From: Gloeocapsa sp. PCC 73106
GTDB taxonomy: Bacteria; Cyanobacteriota; Cyanobacteriia; Cyanobacteriales; Gloeocapsaceae
Direction: 5' to 3'
Length of the DNA: 64,000 nt
Assembly: GCF_000332035.1 (NCBI RefSeq)
Contig: NZ_ALVY01000226.1
Span: 1-64,000 of the forward strand
Below, piece after piece: positions 36,121 through 45,980 of the stretch. Within the stretch, counting starts at the first letter, position 1; each line of letters begins with the position of its first letter. Below the pieces are notes generated by a model. That model did no database searches and was not told the DNA's origin. It saw only the letters and a list, made by a program, of their open reading frames with translations. Both the position numbers and the translations under genes were made by a program.

Positions 36121-37104
36121 ATGGCTGAAACTTTATTCTTTAACGCTCTTCGTGAAGCGATCGACGAGGAAATGGCGCGAGACGATTATGTATTCGTCTT
36201 AGGAGAGGATGTAGGTCACTACGGTGGTTCCTATAAAGTTACCAAAGACCTGTATAAAAAATACGGTGAATGGCGCTTATTAGATACACCCATCGCCGAA
36301 AACAGTTTTACAGGATTGGCAGTAGGCGCAGCGATGACCGGATTAAGACCGATTATCGAAGGTATGAACATGGGCTTTTTACTCTTGGCTTTTAACCAAA
36401 TTGCCAATAACGCAGGTATGTTACGCTATACTTCTGGAGGTAACTTTAAAATTCCTTTAGTCATTCGAGGACCAGGAGGTGTAGGTCGTCAATTGGGTGC
36501 GGAACACTCTCAGCGTTTAGAAGCTTATTTTCATGCTGTTCCAGGACTCAAGATAGTCGCTTGTTCTACTCCCTATAATGCCAAGGGGTTACTCAAGTCA
36601 GCGATTAGAGACGATAACCCCGTTCTGTTTTTTGAGCACGTATTATTATATAATATGAAAGAAAACCTACCAGATACAGAGTATCTACTACCTCTGGATC
36701 GGGCTGAAATTGTAGAATCAGGAAAAGACGTAACGATCCTGACTTATTCTCGAATGCGTTATCATTGTCTGCAAGCGCTCAAAGAGATGAAGCAAAAAGG
36801 TTATGACCCTGAGATCATTGATTTAATCTCCCTCAAGCCCATCGATATGCAGACTATTGGCGAGTCGGTGCGTAAAACTCATCGCGTGATTATCGTAGAA
36901 GAATGTATGAAAACTGGCGGTATCGGTGCCGAATTAGTAGCGTTAATCAATGAGCAACTGTTTGATGAACTAGACGCTCCAGTAATTCGTCTTTCTTCCC
37001 AAGATATTCCCACGCCTTACAATGGTACCTTAGAAAGGTTAACCATTATTCAACCCCATCAAATCGTAGAAGCCGTAGAGAAGATGTTGACGTTGCAAGT
37101 CTAA
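36121..37104 (+). CDS. pdhB: Pyruvate dehydrogenase E1 component subunit beta
   Basis: A 327-residue transketolase-like protein that forms the E1 heterotetramer decarboxylating pyruvate with thiamine diphosphate. Diagnostic segments are [20 protein letters not shown] (the Glu-containing ThDP activation loop), [40 protein letters not shown] and [10 protein letters not shown]. Its length and motifs match cyanobacterial and plastid PdhB. The alpha subunit is not in the window. A hairpin terminator follows within ten bases. Confidence 0.96.
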   Translation: MAETLFFNALREAIDEEMARDDYVFVLGEDVGHYGGSYKVTKDLYKKYGEWRLLDTPIAENSFTGLAVGAAMTGLRPIIEGMNMGFLLLAFNQIANNAGMLRYTSGGNFKIPLVIRGPGGVGRQLGAEHSQRLEAYFHAVPGLKIVACSTPYNAKGLLKSAIRDDNPVLFFEHVLLYNMKENLPDTEYLLPLDRAEIVESGKDVTILTYSRMRYHCLQALKEMKQKGYDPEIIDLISLKPIDMQTIGESVRKTHRVIIVEECMKTGGIGAELVALINEQLFDELDAPVIRLSSQDIPTPYNGTLERLTIIQPHQIVEAVEKMLTLQV

Positions 37105-37110
37105 ATACCA

Positions 37111-37138
37111 AAAGCCCCACTCAGAATCTGTGGGGTTT
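37111..37138 (+). terminator. Hairpin terminator after pdhB
   Basis: aaagccccac (111-120) pairs with gtggggttt (130-138) in a nine-pair stem including one G-T pair, with a nine-base loop. The T-run is short. It separates pdhB from the MntA gene. Confidence 0.6.
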
Positions 37139-37162
37139 AGTAAGAGTAAACAGAAGGAATCA

Positions 37163-37543
37163 ATGATTATCAGGCATTTAACCGAAGCGAGAAAACAAGA
37201 AATTATTGCGGAAGTTTTAGCAGCAAGGAGCAATCGCGAACCCTTTTTATTAAAAATGAAACAACGACAAAAAGAAGGGTTAGAAGTTGCTCAAAAATGT
37301 GCTGATTTTCTCAAGAAAAAATATGGGGTTACTAAAGTCGTTTTATATGGTTCTTTATTGAATCATGAAAAGATGACTCTTCATTCTGATATTGATTTAG
37401 CAGTTTGGAGTTTACCAGAAAAGGATTATTTTAAAGCGGTAGCAGATTTAGATTATGGACATAATTTTGAAATTGATTTAGTAGAAATACAAAAGGCGAA
37501 TCCTTATATTTTAGAGGCGATTTATCGAGGAGTTGAATTGTGA
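37163..37543 (+). CDS. MntA-type nucleotidyltransferase antitoxin
   Basis: A 126-residue minimal nucleotidyltransferase. The active-site motif is LYGSLLNHEKMTLHSDIDLAVW (Gly-Ser then Asp-x-Asp), with a third acidic residue in EIDLVEI. MNT antitoxins AMPylate and silence their HEPN toxin. The start ATG at 37163 has AAGGA five bases upstream; an upstream GTG at 37130 overlaps the pdhB terminator and is rejected. The GTGA overlap with the next frame is the usual mnt-hepT coupling, but the partner is broken. Confidence 0.82.
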   Translation: MIIRHLTEARKQEIIAEVLAARSNREPFLLKMKQRQKEGLEVAQKCADFLKKKYGVTKVVLYGSLLNHEKMTLHSDIDLAVWSLPEKDYFKAVADLDYGHNFEIDLVEIQKANPYILEAIYRGVEL

Positions 37544-38028
37544 GTGATTGGTTGCTCCAAGTAAAAATCAATCAAGAATTGCATAAAATCAGCCAAGCAA
37601 TTCAACAGATAAAAATATTTTAGCAGCAGTTAAATGAACATTCAGATGGAATTTATCAAGATGCACTAATTAATTCGATTGCTCTTAACCTTCATGGAAT
37701 TTATACAGGACTTGAGCGTATTTTTGAAGTCATTGCAACTGAAATCGATTTGATATTACCTACAGGAGATAAATGGCATCGAGATTTATTAGACCAAATG
37801 GCGATTGAGATTACGACTGTGAGAAAGGCAGTCATTACAGAAGAAACAAGGTTGATTTTGGATGAGTTACGTTGATTTCGTCATGTGGTAAGAAGTGCTT
37901 ATTCTTTTCAGTTAGATAAGCAAAAAGTCTTAGCGATAGCTAATCAAGTTTTAGGTAGTTATCAAAACTTTATCAAAGAAATTCAATGTTTTTGTGACTA
38001 TTTAAATAAGAAAGAAGTTCAATATTAA
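37540..38028 (+). pseudogene. Inactivated HEPN (HepT-like) toxin gene
   Basis: A 162-codon frame from GTG 37540 with two in-frame stops, TAG at 37621-37623 and TGA at 37873-37875, and continuous protein-like sequence throughout. The helical blocks NLHGIYTGLERIFEVIATE and GDKWHRDLLDQMAIE and the segment FRHVVRSAYSFQLD fit HEPN-domain proteins paired with MNT antitoxins. Each stop can be explained by one base change. The product would be a 27-residue peptide, so RNase toxicity should be lost while the antitoxin gene is retained. Confidence 0.8.
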
Positions 38029-38029
38029 A

Positions 38030-38064
38030 CCTACTCAGTTAAGCATTTATTACCTTTGAGTAGG
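38030..38064. terminator. Inverted repeat between the HEPN pseudogene and futA
   Basis: cctactca (38030-38037) and tgagtagg (38057-38064) form a perfect eight-pair stem with a 19-base loop. It lies between converging genes. The T-rich tails are weak on both strands, so it is a plausible bidirectional terminator only. Confidence 0.4.
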
Positions 38065-38086
38065 TCTTTGAAACGGGTTAACTATT

Positions 38087-39139
38087 TTACTTCCAACCGG
38101 CGCGATCCATCACTTGAACCGCGGGAGGAACCAAAGGACCAAGTTCTGCTATAGCAGTCGAGTCTGATTTGAACTCTCCAAAACCGGCGATAATTGGCGC
38201 GATGGGAACTCCCTCAACGACGGGATACTCGTTGTTACCTTCAGCAAAAAACTTCTGTGCTTCTTCGCTGACTAGATATTCTAAAAATTTAACTCCCCCT
38301 TCTGGATTGGGCGCAGTTTTTAATAAACCACCCCCACTGATATTGACGTGGGCACCTCTATCCTGCTGATTGGGGAAGAAGATTCCTATTGTCTTAAAGA
38401 TCTCTTGTTTTTGAGGTTCTTCGCTTTGACCAAGATTAGCTAGATAATAAGTGTTAGCGATCGCCAAATCAGCTATACCTGCAGCTACTGCTTCTATTTG
38501 TGCTGTATCATTTCCCTCGGGAGGACGAGCAAAATTAGCGACTAATCCCTGCGTCCACTCTTGAGTTTTCTCTTCTCCGTTGGCTGCGATTATTGAAGCT
38601 ACTAAAGCTTGATTATAAGAATTATCGGAGGAGCGAATCGCTATTTTTCCCTTCCATTTAGGATCAGCTAAATCTTCATAGGTAGAAAGTTCCGCCGGAT
38701 TAACTCTATCCTTGTGGTACATAATTACTCTGGCGCGTTTACTAAAAGCGAACCAATGTCCTTCGGGATGTCTCAAGTTGGCTGGGATTTTTTCAGTTAA
38801 GATAGCGGAGGAAACTGGAGTAAAAATACCCTCTTGATCTGCTCGCCAAAGACGCGTTACATCAACGGTCATGAGTATATCCGCCGGACTATTTTGTCCC
38901 TCGCTTTTGATTCTTTCGATTAACTCATCTGCATTTCCTTCAATCAAATTTACCTTGATACCCGTTGCGGTGGTAAAATTTTCATAAAGCGCGTTATCGG
39001 TGTTGTAATGACGTGAGGAGTAAAGATTAATCTCTTGGGTTTGCGCCGAAACCCTATTTTTACGGTTAAATTGTCCCAGAGTAACTGCAGTAGTAGCCGC
39101 AGCGCCGGCTAAAAATACTCTACGTGAAAGTTGATTCAT
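38087..39139 (-). CDS. futA: Ferric iron ABC transporter substrate-binding protein
   Basis: A 350-residue periplasmic binding protein of the FutA/FbpA group. A twin-arginine signal (QLSRRVFLAGAAATTAVTLG) directs folded export. The mature part begins INLYSSRHYNTD, with an iron-binding Tyr, and has the Tyr pair in ANTYYLANLGQ and the NISGGGLLK segment. FutA proteins bind Fe(III) through tyrosines for the FutBC transporter, which is not encoded here. The start at 39139 is preferred to a GTG at 39160. The final residues DRAGWK are typical. Confidence 0.93.
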   Translation of the reverse strand: MNQLSRRVFLAGAAATTAVTLGQFNRKNRVSAQTQEINLYSSRHYNTDNALYENFTTATGIKVNLIEGNADELIERIKSEGQNSPADILMTVDVTRLWRADQEGIFTPVSSAILTEKIPANLRHPEGHWFAFSKRARVIMYHKDRVNPAELSTYEDLADPKWKGKIAIRSSDNSYNQALVASIIAANGEEKTQEWTQGLVANFARPPEGNDTAQIEAVAAGIADLAIANTYYLANLGQSEEPQKQEIFKTIGIFFPNQQDRGAHVNISGGGLLKTAPNPEGGVKFLEYLVSEEAQKFFAEGNNEYPVVEGVPIAPIIAGFGEFKSDSTAIAELGPLVPPAVQVMDRAGWK

Positions 39140-39222
39140 GTTAATTTTTACTAATGTCACCAGATCATATCATAGGCTTGTTGCTAGTTGATGTCAATTG
39201 TAACAATCGTGGTTTCATTAAT

Positions 39223-39876
39223 CTAGAGATAATCGCTAACATCTTCTTGACGCTCATCAGCTAGGTAAGATAAGGCTCTAAATCTCAACCCTACCAATTG
39301 TTCATAGAGAGGATTCAGTTTACACATTGGGGGAATATGGACGATTTTCCGATTAAACAGGACGATATCTCTCTCAAAGGGACATTGCGCTGGAATTAGT
39401 TTACATAAGAATCGCGCCAAGCGGGGATCTTCGATATCCACTCCATCGAGCCAAGTTTTGACCGGTTGTAATAAGTCTGGAGGGATTTCTGTTTGAGCTT
39501 GATCGCTTTGATACAGAGTCACTTCTAGGGATTTTAACACTTCTATTTCTAAACCTAGAGCCTCTCGATACTCGTGTAGTATTTTAGCTTCTTCTGTTGA
39601 GTACACCCCATCGGCTAGAGCTACTAAAACCGCTGTTTTCAGAAAGTTTTCAGCTATACGTTTATTCTCTCCTAATTGACTTGCCAATTCTGATGCACTA
39701 ATAGACTCAAACTCTATTGTAGTTTGGTTGGGTAAAGTTAGTTCTTGAGTGATTTTAGCGACTAAAGCTTGTTCTTCTGGATCATAGTGTCCATCTGCTA
39801 GAGCGATGGTTAATAAACCCCTCAGCCAAGCGATCATTTGATTGTCACTGAGCATAGACTCGTTAGCATTAACCAT
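39223..39876 (-). CDS. TerB-like plus Mo-dependent nitrogenase C-terminal-domain protein
   Basis: A 217-residue protein in two parts. The N-terminal helical part (15-120) repeats an acidic ADGxYxxEE motif twice (LADGHYDPEE and LADGVYSTEE), as in TerB-like domains. The C-terminal part (about 135-205; CKLIPAQCPFERDI, IPPMCKLNPLYEQLVGLRFRA) matches the small domain called Mo-dependent nitrogenase C-terminus, common in cyanobacteria whether or not they fix nitrogen. No nif gene is present here. Function is unknown. Confidence 0.75.
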   Translation of the reverse strand: MVNANESMLSDNQMIAWLRGLLTIALADGHYDPEEQALVAKITQELTLPNQTTIEFESISASELASQLGENKRIAENFLKTAVLVALADGVYSTEEAKILHEYREALGLEIEVLKSLEVTLYQSDQAQTEIPPDLLQPVKTWLDGVDIEDPRLARFLCKLIPAQCPFERDIVLFNRKIVHIPPMCKLNPLYEQLVGLRFRALSYLADERQEDVSDYL

Positions 39877-40053
39877 AAGTTTAAACTGAGATCAATAATA
39901 TTTACCTTAGCAGAAGATTGAACTAACAAGTTTTCTCGGTAACTCAATACACGATGACACTACCAGCTAAAATCAGGTTTATGATAGGATGGAATTGAAA
40001 TATAAAACTACTTGTGCTAACTCGGCTTAGCTGAAGCGGTAAGGAAAGGTTGA

Positions 40054-41289
40054 ATGCAAAGCAACTGGAGACTGGGATCTTTATTTGGCATTCCATTGTA
40101 CCTTGATTCTTCTTGGTTTTTGGTTTTAGCGTTAGTAACCTTAATTAATGCTCAAGAGATTAACGCTACTGAGTTAGCTAACCAACCAGGAATCTGGGGT
40201 TGGATCGCAGGTTTTATTATTGCGGTATTAATGTTCTTTTCTGTGTTGCTCCACGAATTAGGACACAGTTTGGCAGCGATGAAGCAGGGAATTAAGGTTA
40301 ATGCAATCACCTTGTTTCTGTTCGGGGGTGTAGCCTCTATTGAAAAAGAGTCAAAAAGCCCAATAGATGCTTTCCTAGTGGCTGTAGCAGGACCTTTGGT
40401 CAGTTTGGGTCTGTTTATCTGCTTTTTTGGCTTAAGTCAATATCTACCCGAAGGGAGTTTGGTGAGATATGTTATCTCAGATCTTGCCTTAATTAATTTG
40501 GTGTTAACTTTGTTTAATTTAATCCCTGGGTTACCTCTAGACGGGGGACAAATTCTTAAAGCTGTAGTTTGGCAAGCCACAGGAGATCCACTCAAAGGGT
40601 TATTGTGGGCGGCTTTTTCCGGTAGAGCGATCGCTTGGCTAGCGATTCTGATTGGTTTGTTGTTATGGTTAGCAACGGGGGAATTGGGAGCTGCTTGGCT
40701 GGCTTTTATCGGTTGGTTTATCCTGCGTAACGCTAACAGTTATCAACGTCTGGCTGTTTTACAAAAAGTCTTATTAGATGTAAAAGCTAATGAGGTGATG
40801 ACTCGAGATTACCGGGTGGTGGATGGGAAGTTAACTCTGGCTGAGTTCGTGCAACAATATATCTTGTCGGACAATCGGCAGTCTTTTCCTTACTACGCAG
40901 CTCAAGAGGGACGCTATTGCGGTATGCTTAAGCTTTCTGACTTACAAAGGGTTGAACGGAGTGAGTGGGAGCAGATAACTTTAGCTACTTTAGCTCATCC
41001 TCTGACGCAGATTGCCTCTCTAGAGGAACAAACACCCCTATATAGAGTTATTGAGTCTTTAGAAACTATACCAGATCCTTGGATTACTGTTTTATCCCCC
41101 GCAGACGCTGTATCGGGAGTTATTGATCGCGGGGATATAGTTAGGGCGATCGCTCATAAGTTGGGTGTTGCTCTACCAGAAACAGAGATCAAACGGATTA
41201 AATCGGAGAGAACTTATCCTCCTAGTTTAGATCTAAGAGCGATCGCTAGTTCTTTGGCTAATACTCAAGATAGCTCTAGCATACGTTGA
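40054..41289 (+). CDS. Site-2 protease family zinc metalloprotease (M50)
   Basis: A 411-residue intramembrane protease. The catalytic zinc motif is HELGHS (about 69-74) and the third ligand Asp is in [12 protein letters not shown], with six or so membrane helices across the first 230 residues. The soluble C-terminal part (from about 245; [18 protein letters not shown]) resembles a CBS-pair regulatory domain. S2P enzymes cleave membrane-anchored anti-sigma factors or other membrane proteins. The 3' end overlaps nadA by 25 bases on the other strand. Confidence 0.9.
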   Translation: MQSNWRLGSLFGIPLYLDSSWFLVLALVTLINAQEINATELANQPGIWGWIAGFIIAVLMFFSVLLHELGHSLAAMKQGIKVNAITLFLFGGVASIEKESKSPIDAFLVAVAGPLVSLGLFICFFGLSQYLPEGSLVRYVISDLALINLVLTLFNLIPGLPLDGGQILKAVVWQATGDPLKGLLWAAFSGRAIAWLAILIGLLLWLATGELGAAWLAFIGWFILRNANSYQRLAVLQKVLLDVKANEVMTRDYRVVDGKLTLAEFVQQYILSDNRQSFPYYAAQEGRYCGMLKLSDLQRVERSEWEQITLATLAHPLTQIASLEEQTPLYRVIESLETIPDPWITVLSPADAVSGVIDRGDIVRAIAHKLGVALPETEIKRIKSERTYPPSLDLRAIASSLANTQDSSSIR

Positions 41290-42218
41290 ATTGGTCCCCT
41301 TGCTGCTGCGATAAGCTTAGGGGATAGAGTTATTTCAGGCTCACGATTTTTCATAGCTAGATAGACTTTTTCTAGGGTGTTGAGTCGCATATAGGGACAT
41401 TCGTTACAAGCGCAATTATTTAAACCCGGAGCTGGTATAAATCGTTTTTGAGGTGCTCTTTTTTCCATCTGGTGGATAATACCGGGTTCAGTAGCAACGA
41501 TAAAGGCGCTTTTACTGCTTTGTTGTGAGTATTTTAGCAAGGCTGTAGTAGAGCCAATATAATTAGCGTGGCGCAGCACTGAGGGCTCACATTCTGGGTG
41601 GGCGATGATTTCCGCTTCCGGGTGTTGGATTTGTAACTGTACTAAACTTTTTTCGCAAAAGGTTTCATGAACAATGCAGCTACCTTGCCAAAGTACTAGG
41701 TTTCGTCCTGTTTGCTCCATAACATAACGTCCCAAATTGCGATCGGGAGCAAAAATAATCGGTTGTTCTTCAGGAATTTGACGAATGATCTTCACCGCAT
41801 TAGAACTAGTACAGATAATATCACTCATCGCTTTAATTTCAGCAGAGCAGTTGATATAGGATACCACTAGATGATCGGGATGCTTAGCTTTAAAAGTAGC
41901 AAAAGCTTCGGGAGGACAACTATCAGCTAGAGAACAACCCGCATTAAGATCTGGTAATAGTACTAATTTATCAGGATTGAGGATTTTAGCGGTTTCTGCC
42001 ATAAAATGCACCCCAGCAAAGACGATTACCTCTGCATCCGTAGTCGCGGCTTGCTGGGAAAGACCGAGAGAATCACCCAGATAGTCTGCTATATCCTGTA
42101 TATCCGGATCTTGATAGTAATGGGCTAAAATTACGGCGTTTAGTTCTCGTTTGAGCTCATTAATCGCCATAAATAAATCGCCAGTCAGAGATTGTCTAGG
42201 TAGGGTGGTTGTAAACAC
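41265..42218 (-). CDS. nadA: Quinolinate synthase
   Basis: A 317-residue 4Fe-4S enzyme that condenses iminoaspartate and dihydroxyacetone phosphate in NAD synthesis. Blocks are [20 protein letters not shown], the cluster Cys candidates in [10 protein letters not shown] and WQGSCIVHE, and [14 protein letters not shown] near the end. The GTG start at 42218 is supported because the N-terminus MFTTTLPRQ resembles the Synechocystis protein as I recall it; ATG 42170 is the alternative. It lies 81 bases after the dynamin partner gene on the same strand. Confidence 0.95.
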   Translation of the reverse strand: MFTTTLPRQSLTGDLFMAINELKRELNAVILAHYYQDPDIQDIADYLGDSLGLSQQAATTDAEVIVFAGVHFMAETAKILNPDKLVLLPDLNAGCSLADSCPPEAFATFKAKHPDHLVVSYINCSAEIKAMSDIICTSSNAVKIIRQIPEEQPIIFAPDRNLGRYVMEQTGRNLVLWQGSCIVHETFCEKSLVQLQIQHPEAEIIAHPECEPSVLRHANYIGSTTALLKYSQQSSKSAFIVATEPGIIHQMEKRAPQKRFIPAPGLNNCACNECPYMRLNTLEKVYLAMKNREPEITLSPKLIAAARGPIQRMLELS

Positions 42219-42299
42219 GATGGTATTGAGGCTTGACTAATTATAGTTATTCTTACCATAATATTATAGTCAATTTTACCAAAAATCGCCATACAAAGC

Positions 42300-42695
42300 T
42301 TAGTGCAGATCATCTAGGGAAGATTGCCAATTTTTGCTGGGATTTTGATCCGGGACAAATTCTAGAGAAAGCTTTAATTTTAGTTTACCAGTACGCCAAT
42401 TTTGCTGAGGTTTGAGTAAACGACAAGGAATACCTTGTTTTAGTAGTATCTCTCCGATTTCGGGTCTATTTTCTACTAATTGACCTAGCCATTGCAAGAC
42501 ATTTTTTTCTTCTGTTTTTGGTAAGTTAATATTAATATTTTTAGCTTTGAGTGCATTTTCTATAACTCTAGGTAATTCTTGATTAACGGCTTCTTGGATA
42601 GCTTCTTTAATCAGATTAGCTTTCAGAGCTGCTTCTCCATCAAAAGAAAAAATATCTTCGGGATTACAGTCTTCTAAATAGTAGTGTTCGCTCAT
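42300..42695 (-). CDS. Small uncharacterised partner of the second dynamin-like GTPase
   Basis: A 131-residue soluble protein. It has an acidic N-terminus (EHYYLEDCNPEDIFSFDGEA), a helical middle and a charged tail with GKLKLKLSLEFVPDQ. The family is not recognised. It starts with an ATGA-type four-base overlap on the GTPase stop, so the two are translated together and probably interact. Confidence 0.6.
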   Translation of the reverse strand: MSEHYYLEDCNPEDIFSFDGEAALKANLIKEAIQEAVNQELPRVIENALKAKNININLPKTEEKNVLQWLGQLVENRPEIGEILLKQGIPCRLLKPQQNWRTGKLKLKLSLEFVPDQNPSKNWQSSLDDLH

Positions 42696-45094
42696 TCCTG
42701 TTCTCCGTTTGCTGGTGATTCCTGAGTTGATTCTGTTTCAACAATTGTCGGTAATTGGTATTCATATACTTGCATAGCTTTCAAGCAATTATTAACACCT
42801 GTTACCGCTTGATTATATTTTTTAATACTTGCTAAAGTTTGAGATTGGAGATCACGATTGCGAGCAATTTTTTCTTCAGCTTCTTTGACTAAATTCTGTT
42901 CTAAATAAGCACGAGCATTAGGATATTGTTGTATAATCGCATCTGCTTGTTGATCAGCCATGGGTAATAATTGTGTTTTCAGTGTTTGATTAAAAGTTTG
43001 ACGAAAATTGCGGTTAGTCGTCGCTTTAACTTTAGTGTCAAAATCTAATCTTAACAGTTTACGAATCGCCGGTTCCGCTTCTACCATAGTGTCGCAGTCG
43101 AAACCTTGAGCTGTTTGCTGTAAAGTTTCACGGTATTGGTAGATTGAGAATGTTCCTTCGTCGTAAAAACGAGGACTTTCACGAACGTAGCGATCGCATT
43201 CTGTCCTAGCCTGACTTACAATAGCATGATCCAGCTCAACTTCTAGCTGTTTAAGTTTCTCTTCGATCCCACCGTCGTTACCTAACAAACGATACAATTT
43301 GCGACAGTACTCAGTATTTTGGATATTTTTGAGCAATTTATCTACCACATTTTTAATGATTCTTTGAGACTCTTTAATTAGTACATCCTCGAGTTCATTA
43401 GCTAGATAGTACAAAGCTTCTACTAAAATAGCGATCAGAGGTGCAGTGGCGTTGCGAGGATGGGTCAAAGTAGCACGTTTATAAGCTTCGGCTACAGAAA
43501 AAGTTTGTAACAACTCATGGAGACGATTTTCCATGTTTTGTTTAAGTCTGTGGAAATCTTGTTCAAAATCTTGATCTTGATTGACTACAATGAGATTAAC
43601 TTGCTCGCTAATATGATGTTGAAATTCTTCTCCGATCTTTTGTAACTCTTGATGTAGACGAGCTAACTCTTGCGCTTTCATCGCTTCGATTTCCTGGGGT
43701 TGACTTTCTAACTCTCTTTGTTGATTAAGATAATGATTACGAAGATTGATACAAAGGGGTTGTAAGTCATCTGCGAGATTAGCGAATAATTGAGGACGTT
43801 TTTCTTTTTGGAGATAGCGGGTAATAGCAGCACGAAACTCTTCAATTCCACTATCAGTAATTAACTGCTCTATCAAGAGTTGACCCCATTGTGTTAGGAT
43901 TCTGACGTAGTTTTGGTTGGGAGTTTCATAGCTTTTGACGTCTATCTGAAATGTAGTTCGGGTTAGCTTTCCAGAGTTAGCACAATAATTATTAAATTCG
44001 CTGACAAATTGGGGTGTATCTTCGTCTCCTCCCAGATTTTTGACGCTTTCAGCAAAAATTGTATCTAAACCAAAGCGATCAATATGACTGGTATGCTTAA
44101 CCTGACTGCCGTAAAATCCCAATAGACCACTAGTTTTATAAATTCGCTTACTCTCAGTAAATTGAGACTGAATCAAACCATCCAGACGTTGACGTAGTTG
44201 GGTGTTGTACCAGGTTTGATCGATGCGATTAAACACGTAGAAAATGCGATCGCGAATACTATTATTTCCCTTAATTTTCTCGAGTAATTTTGTCTCTTCT
44301 GAGCTCATTTCTCCTGCTGCTGCGGGTTTGAGGACGCAAACTACTGCTGAAGTATCTGGGTCGATAATTTTGCGATAAGTCAAATCAGCATCTTTTTGCA
44401 CGGGTGCGTCAATACCGGGTAAATCGACCAAAATATTACCATCTTGCAATAGAGGATGATGACAATAATATTCTAAACCCTTAAGAATGGCGCTGTTACT
44501 CCCTCGTCGAGCATAAGTAGCAGCTTCGCTAAGATTACCAAAATTTAACTGCTCCATAGAGTAGGTGGTATGCTGATGGGGATGAAGGCGATCGCGATTT
44601 TGGACAAAGCCTTCTATTAATAACCAGAGAGCTTTAGCTTGTTTAGCTCTTTCCGACTTACTTTCTCCTCCCTCTGATCCGAGAATCTCTCGAGCTGACT
44701 GTTGGAGTTGCTCTAAACTAGTTTCCTGGTTTAATCCTAATGAACTTGCTAAATGTTTTATTTGTTCAGTGATTTCTTGAACGCTTAAAAAAGTGAGAAT
44801 TACCTTTTCTTGATCACTCTCAGCATAATGAATATAGCATTCTGTTCCCGTAGCGTGACCTTCAGCGCTATAGAGAAGTTCCCTTTCTAACAAGGCGTTA
44901 ATCAGCATCGATTTACCCGCACTAAAAGCTCCAGCAAAGACGATCTGAAACTCAGGGGCGATCGCTTTTCTCAGGGATGTGTTTATCGTTGTGAAGTCGT
45001 TTTGCGCTTTTAAATTCGGCTCTTTGAACCACAATCCTGAGAGAGTGGATACTAATTCTGGTAAGTGTTGACAGTCAGCAGGAGTTGAACTCAT
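42692..45094 (-). CDS. Dynamin-like large GTPase (second locus)
   Basis: An 800-residue protein. The P-loop is VFAGAFSAGKSMLINALL (GAFSAGKS at 55-62), and the G2 Thr is in GHATGTECYI. G3 is LVDLPGIDAP and G4 FNRIDQTW. A long helical part with coiled-coil stretches (QELARLHQELQKIGEEFQ) follows. The GAFSAGKS loop is the form common in bacterial dynamin-like proteins. There is no transmembrane helix, so membrane binding would be peripheral. The ATG at 45094 is used; a GTG at 45124 is possible. It is not closely similar to the GTPase at 31741. Confidence 0.83.
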   Translation of the reverse strand: MSSTPADCQHLPELVSTLSGLWFKEPNLKAQNDFTTINTSLRKAIAPEFQIVFAGAFSAGKSMLINALLERELLYSAEGHATGTECYIHYAESDQEKVILTFLSVQEITEQIKHLASSLGLNQETSLEQLQQSAREILGSEGGESKSERAKQAKALWLLIEGFVQNRDRLHPHQHTTYSMEQLNFGNLSEAATYARRGSNSAILKGLEYYCHHPLLQDGNILVDLPGIDAPVQKDADLTYRKIIDPDTSAVVCVLKPAAAGEMSSEETKLLEKIKGNNSIRDRIFYVFNRIDQTWYNTQLRQRLDGLIQSQFTESKRIYKTSGLLGFYGSQVKHTSHIDRFGLDTIFAESVKNLGGDEDTPQFVSEFNNYCANSGKLTRTTFQIDVKSYETPNQNYVRILTQWGQLLIEQLITDSGIEEFRAAITRYLQKEKRPQLFANLADDLQPLCINLRNHYLNQQRELESQPQEIEAMKAQELARLHQELQKIGEEFQHHISEQVNLIVVNQDQDFEQDFHRLKQNMENRLHELLQTFSVAEAYKRATLTHPRNATAPLIAILVEALYYLANELEDVLIKESQRIIKNVVDKLLKNIQNTEYCRKLYRLLGNDGGIEEKLKQLEVELDHAIVSQARTECDRYVRESPRFYDEGTFSIYQYRETLQQTAQGFDCDTMVEAEPAIRKLLRLDFDTKVKATTNRNFRQTFNQTLKTQLLPMADQQADAIIQQYPNARAYLEQNLVKEAEEKIARNRDLQSQTLASIKKYNQAVTGVNNCLKAMQVYEYQLPTIVETESTQESPANGEQE

Positions 45095-45185
45095 CAGTAG
45101 GGTGAGATATATTTCTAGTACCACTTTATCCTAAAATTTGACTAGATTACCTGCTGAAGATTCCTATTTATCTTGAGAGCATTCG

Positions 45186-45472
45186 CGATCGCTTTTCTCA
45201 AGGATGTCGTAATTCTTAATCTATTATCAAAGAAGGGAAAATTAAGATGAGGTCAAAGCCAATGATGACTTTCTTTTGATGTAGTTGAGGTACTTAAAAA
45301 TCTCTCCACAGATGAAAAGCAGGAAATTCAACTGTTGTTGACGCAATACATCCGCGAAGAACGCCGTGATGAAATCTATGATCACTTCAAGTTAGCGCAG
45401 GTTGAACAGCAAAAAGGTGAACTGAAATTTTCTTCTAATATTAACGAACTGAGACAGATGATAGATAAATAA
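45186..45472 (+). repeat. Direct repeat, left copy (partner at 46392)
   Basis: About 287 bases nearly identical to 46392-46678, starting cgatcgcttttctcaaggat and ending at the antitoxin stop codon. There are only a few substitutions and two single-base indels. The two copies flank the PrlF-YhaV genes. Confidence 0.88.
45247..45472 (+). pseudogene. Frameshifted antitoxin copy
   Basis: The ATG at 45247 gives MRSKPMMTF and then a stop, because an extra base (ttcttttgatg in place of ttcaatgatg) shifts the frame. Beyond it the other frame reads DVVEVLKNLSTDEKQEIQLL through NINELRQMIDK, matching the intact copy at 46454 with few changes. No toxin fragment follows; the yhaV stop is nine bases beyond. 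Confidence 0.8.
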
Positions 45473-45480
45473 TCTTCTCT

Positions 45481-45978
45481 TCAATAAGAATGGTCAATTA
45501 TCTTCTTGAAACGATGGGCTTCACTTTCAGCCTCTTTCAGTAAGTCATCCCAATCGTTTGGAAGTTGACCACTTTCAAGCATTTTCTTGAAAACTCGATA
45601 AGCGTCTGTTTTACCGTTATAGGATCGCTTAGAGCTTTCATCGTTAACCCAAGCGAGTACAATAATTTTACCCTCTTGATGATATCGAAAAAACAACCGA
45701 TACTGCTGAAAAAACTTAGCTCTAAACCAATGCTTGTAATCACTTCCCAGAGTATTTCCTAGACGGTAATCGGTGCGTGTGGGATCTTGAGGAATCACTT
45801 CAAAGGCTAACCTTGTGATAGCAGCCAGAAGTTTTGTGGCGTTTTTATTTTTATAGTCTTGAGGATATCTCTGACGCAACTGTTCAACCTGCACCATTCG
45901 TTCTTCAAACTGGTTGAGAAATAAAGAATGGGCAAAAATTTTCCATCCATTTATTACTAAAGGTTGACTCTCTGACAA
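45481..45978 (-). CDS. yhaV: YhaV-type toxin (type II)
   Basis: A 165-residue RelE-superfamily endoribonuclease toxin. It shows NGWKIFAHSLFLNQFEERM, the family core KNATKLLAAITRLAFEVIPQ, YRLGNTLGSDYKHWFRAKFF with QQYRLFFRYH, and VLAWVNDESSKRSYN. The start is TTG at 45978, three bases after the antitoxin stop, since no ATG precedes the conserved NGWKI block. It appears intact. With the neighbouring PrlF it forms a complete module that would cleave translated mRNA when unrestrained. Confidence 0.88.
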   Translation of the reverse strand: MSESQPLVINGWKIFAHSLFLNQFEERMVQVEQLRQRYPQDYKNKNATKLLAAITRLAFEVIPQDPTRTDYRLGNTLGSDYKHWFRAKFFQQYRLFFRYHQEGKIIVLAWVNDESSKRSYNGKTDAYRVFKKMLESGQLPNDWDDLLKEAESEAHRFKKIIDHSY

Positions 45979-45980
45979 AC

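Noticed and set aside
37039-37233. 64-codon minus-strand frame over the pdhB terminator
   Set aside because: It overlaps the pdhB end, its terminator and the MntA start; no protein pattern.
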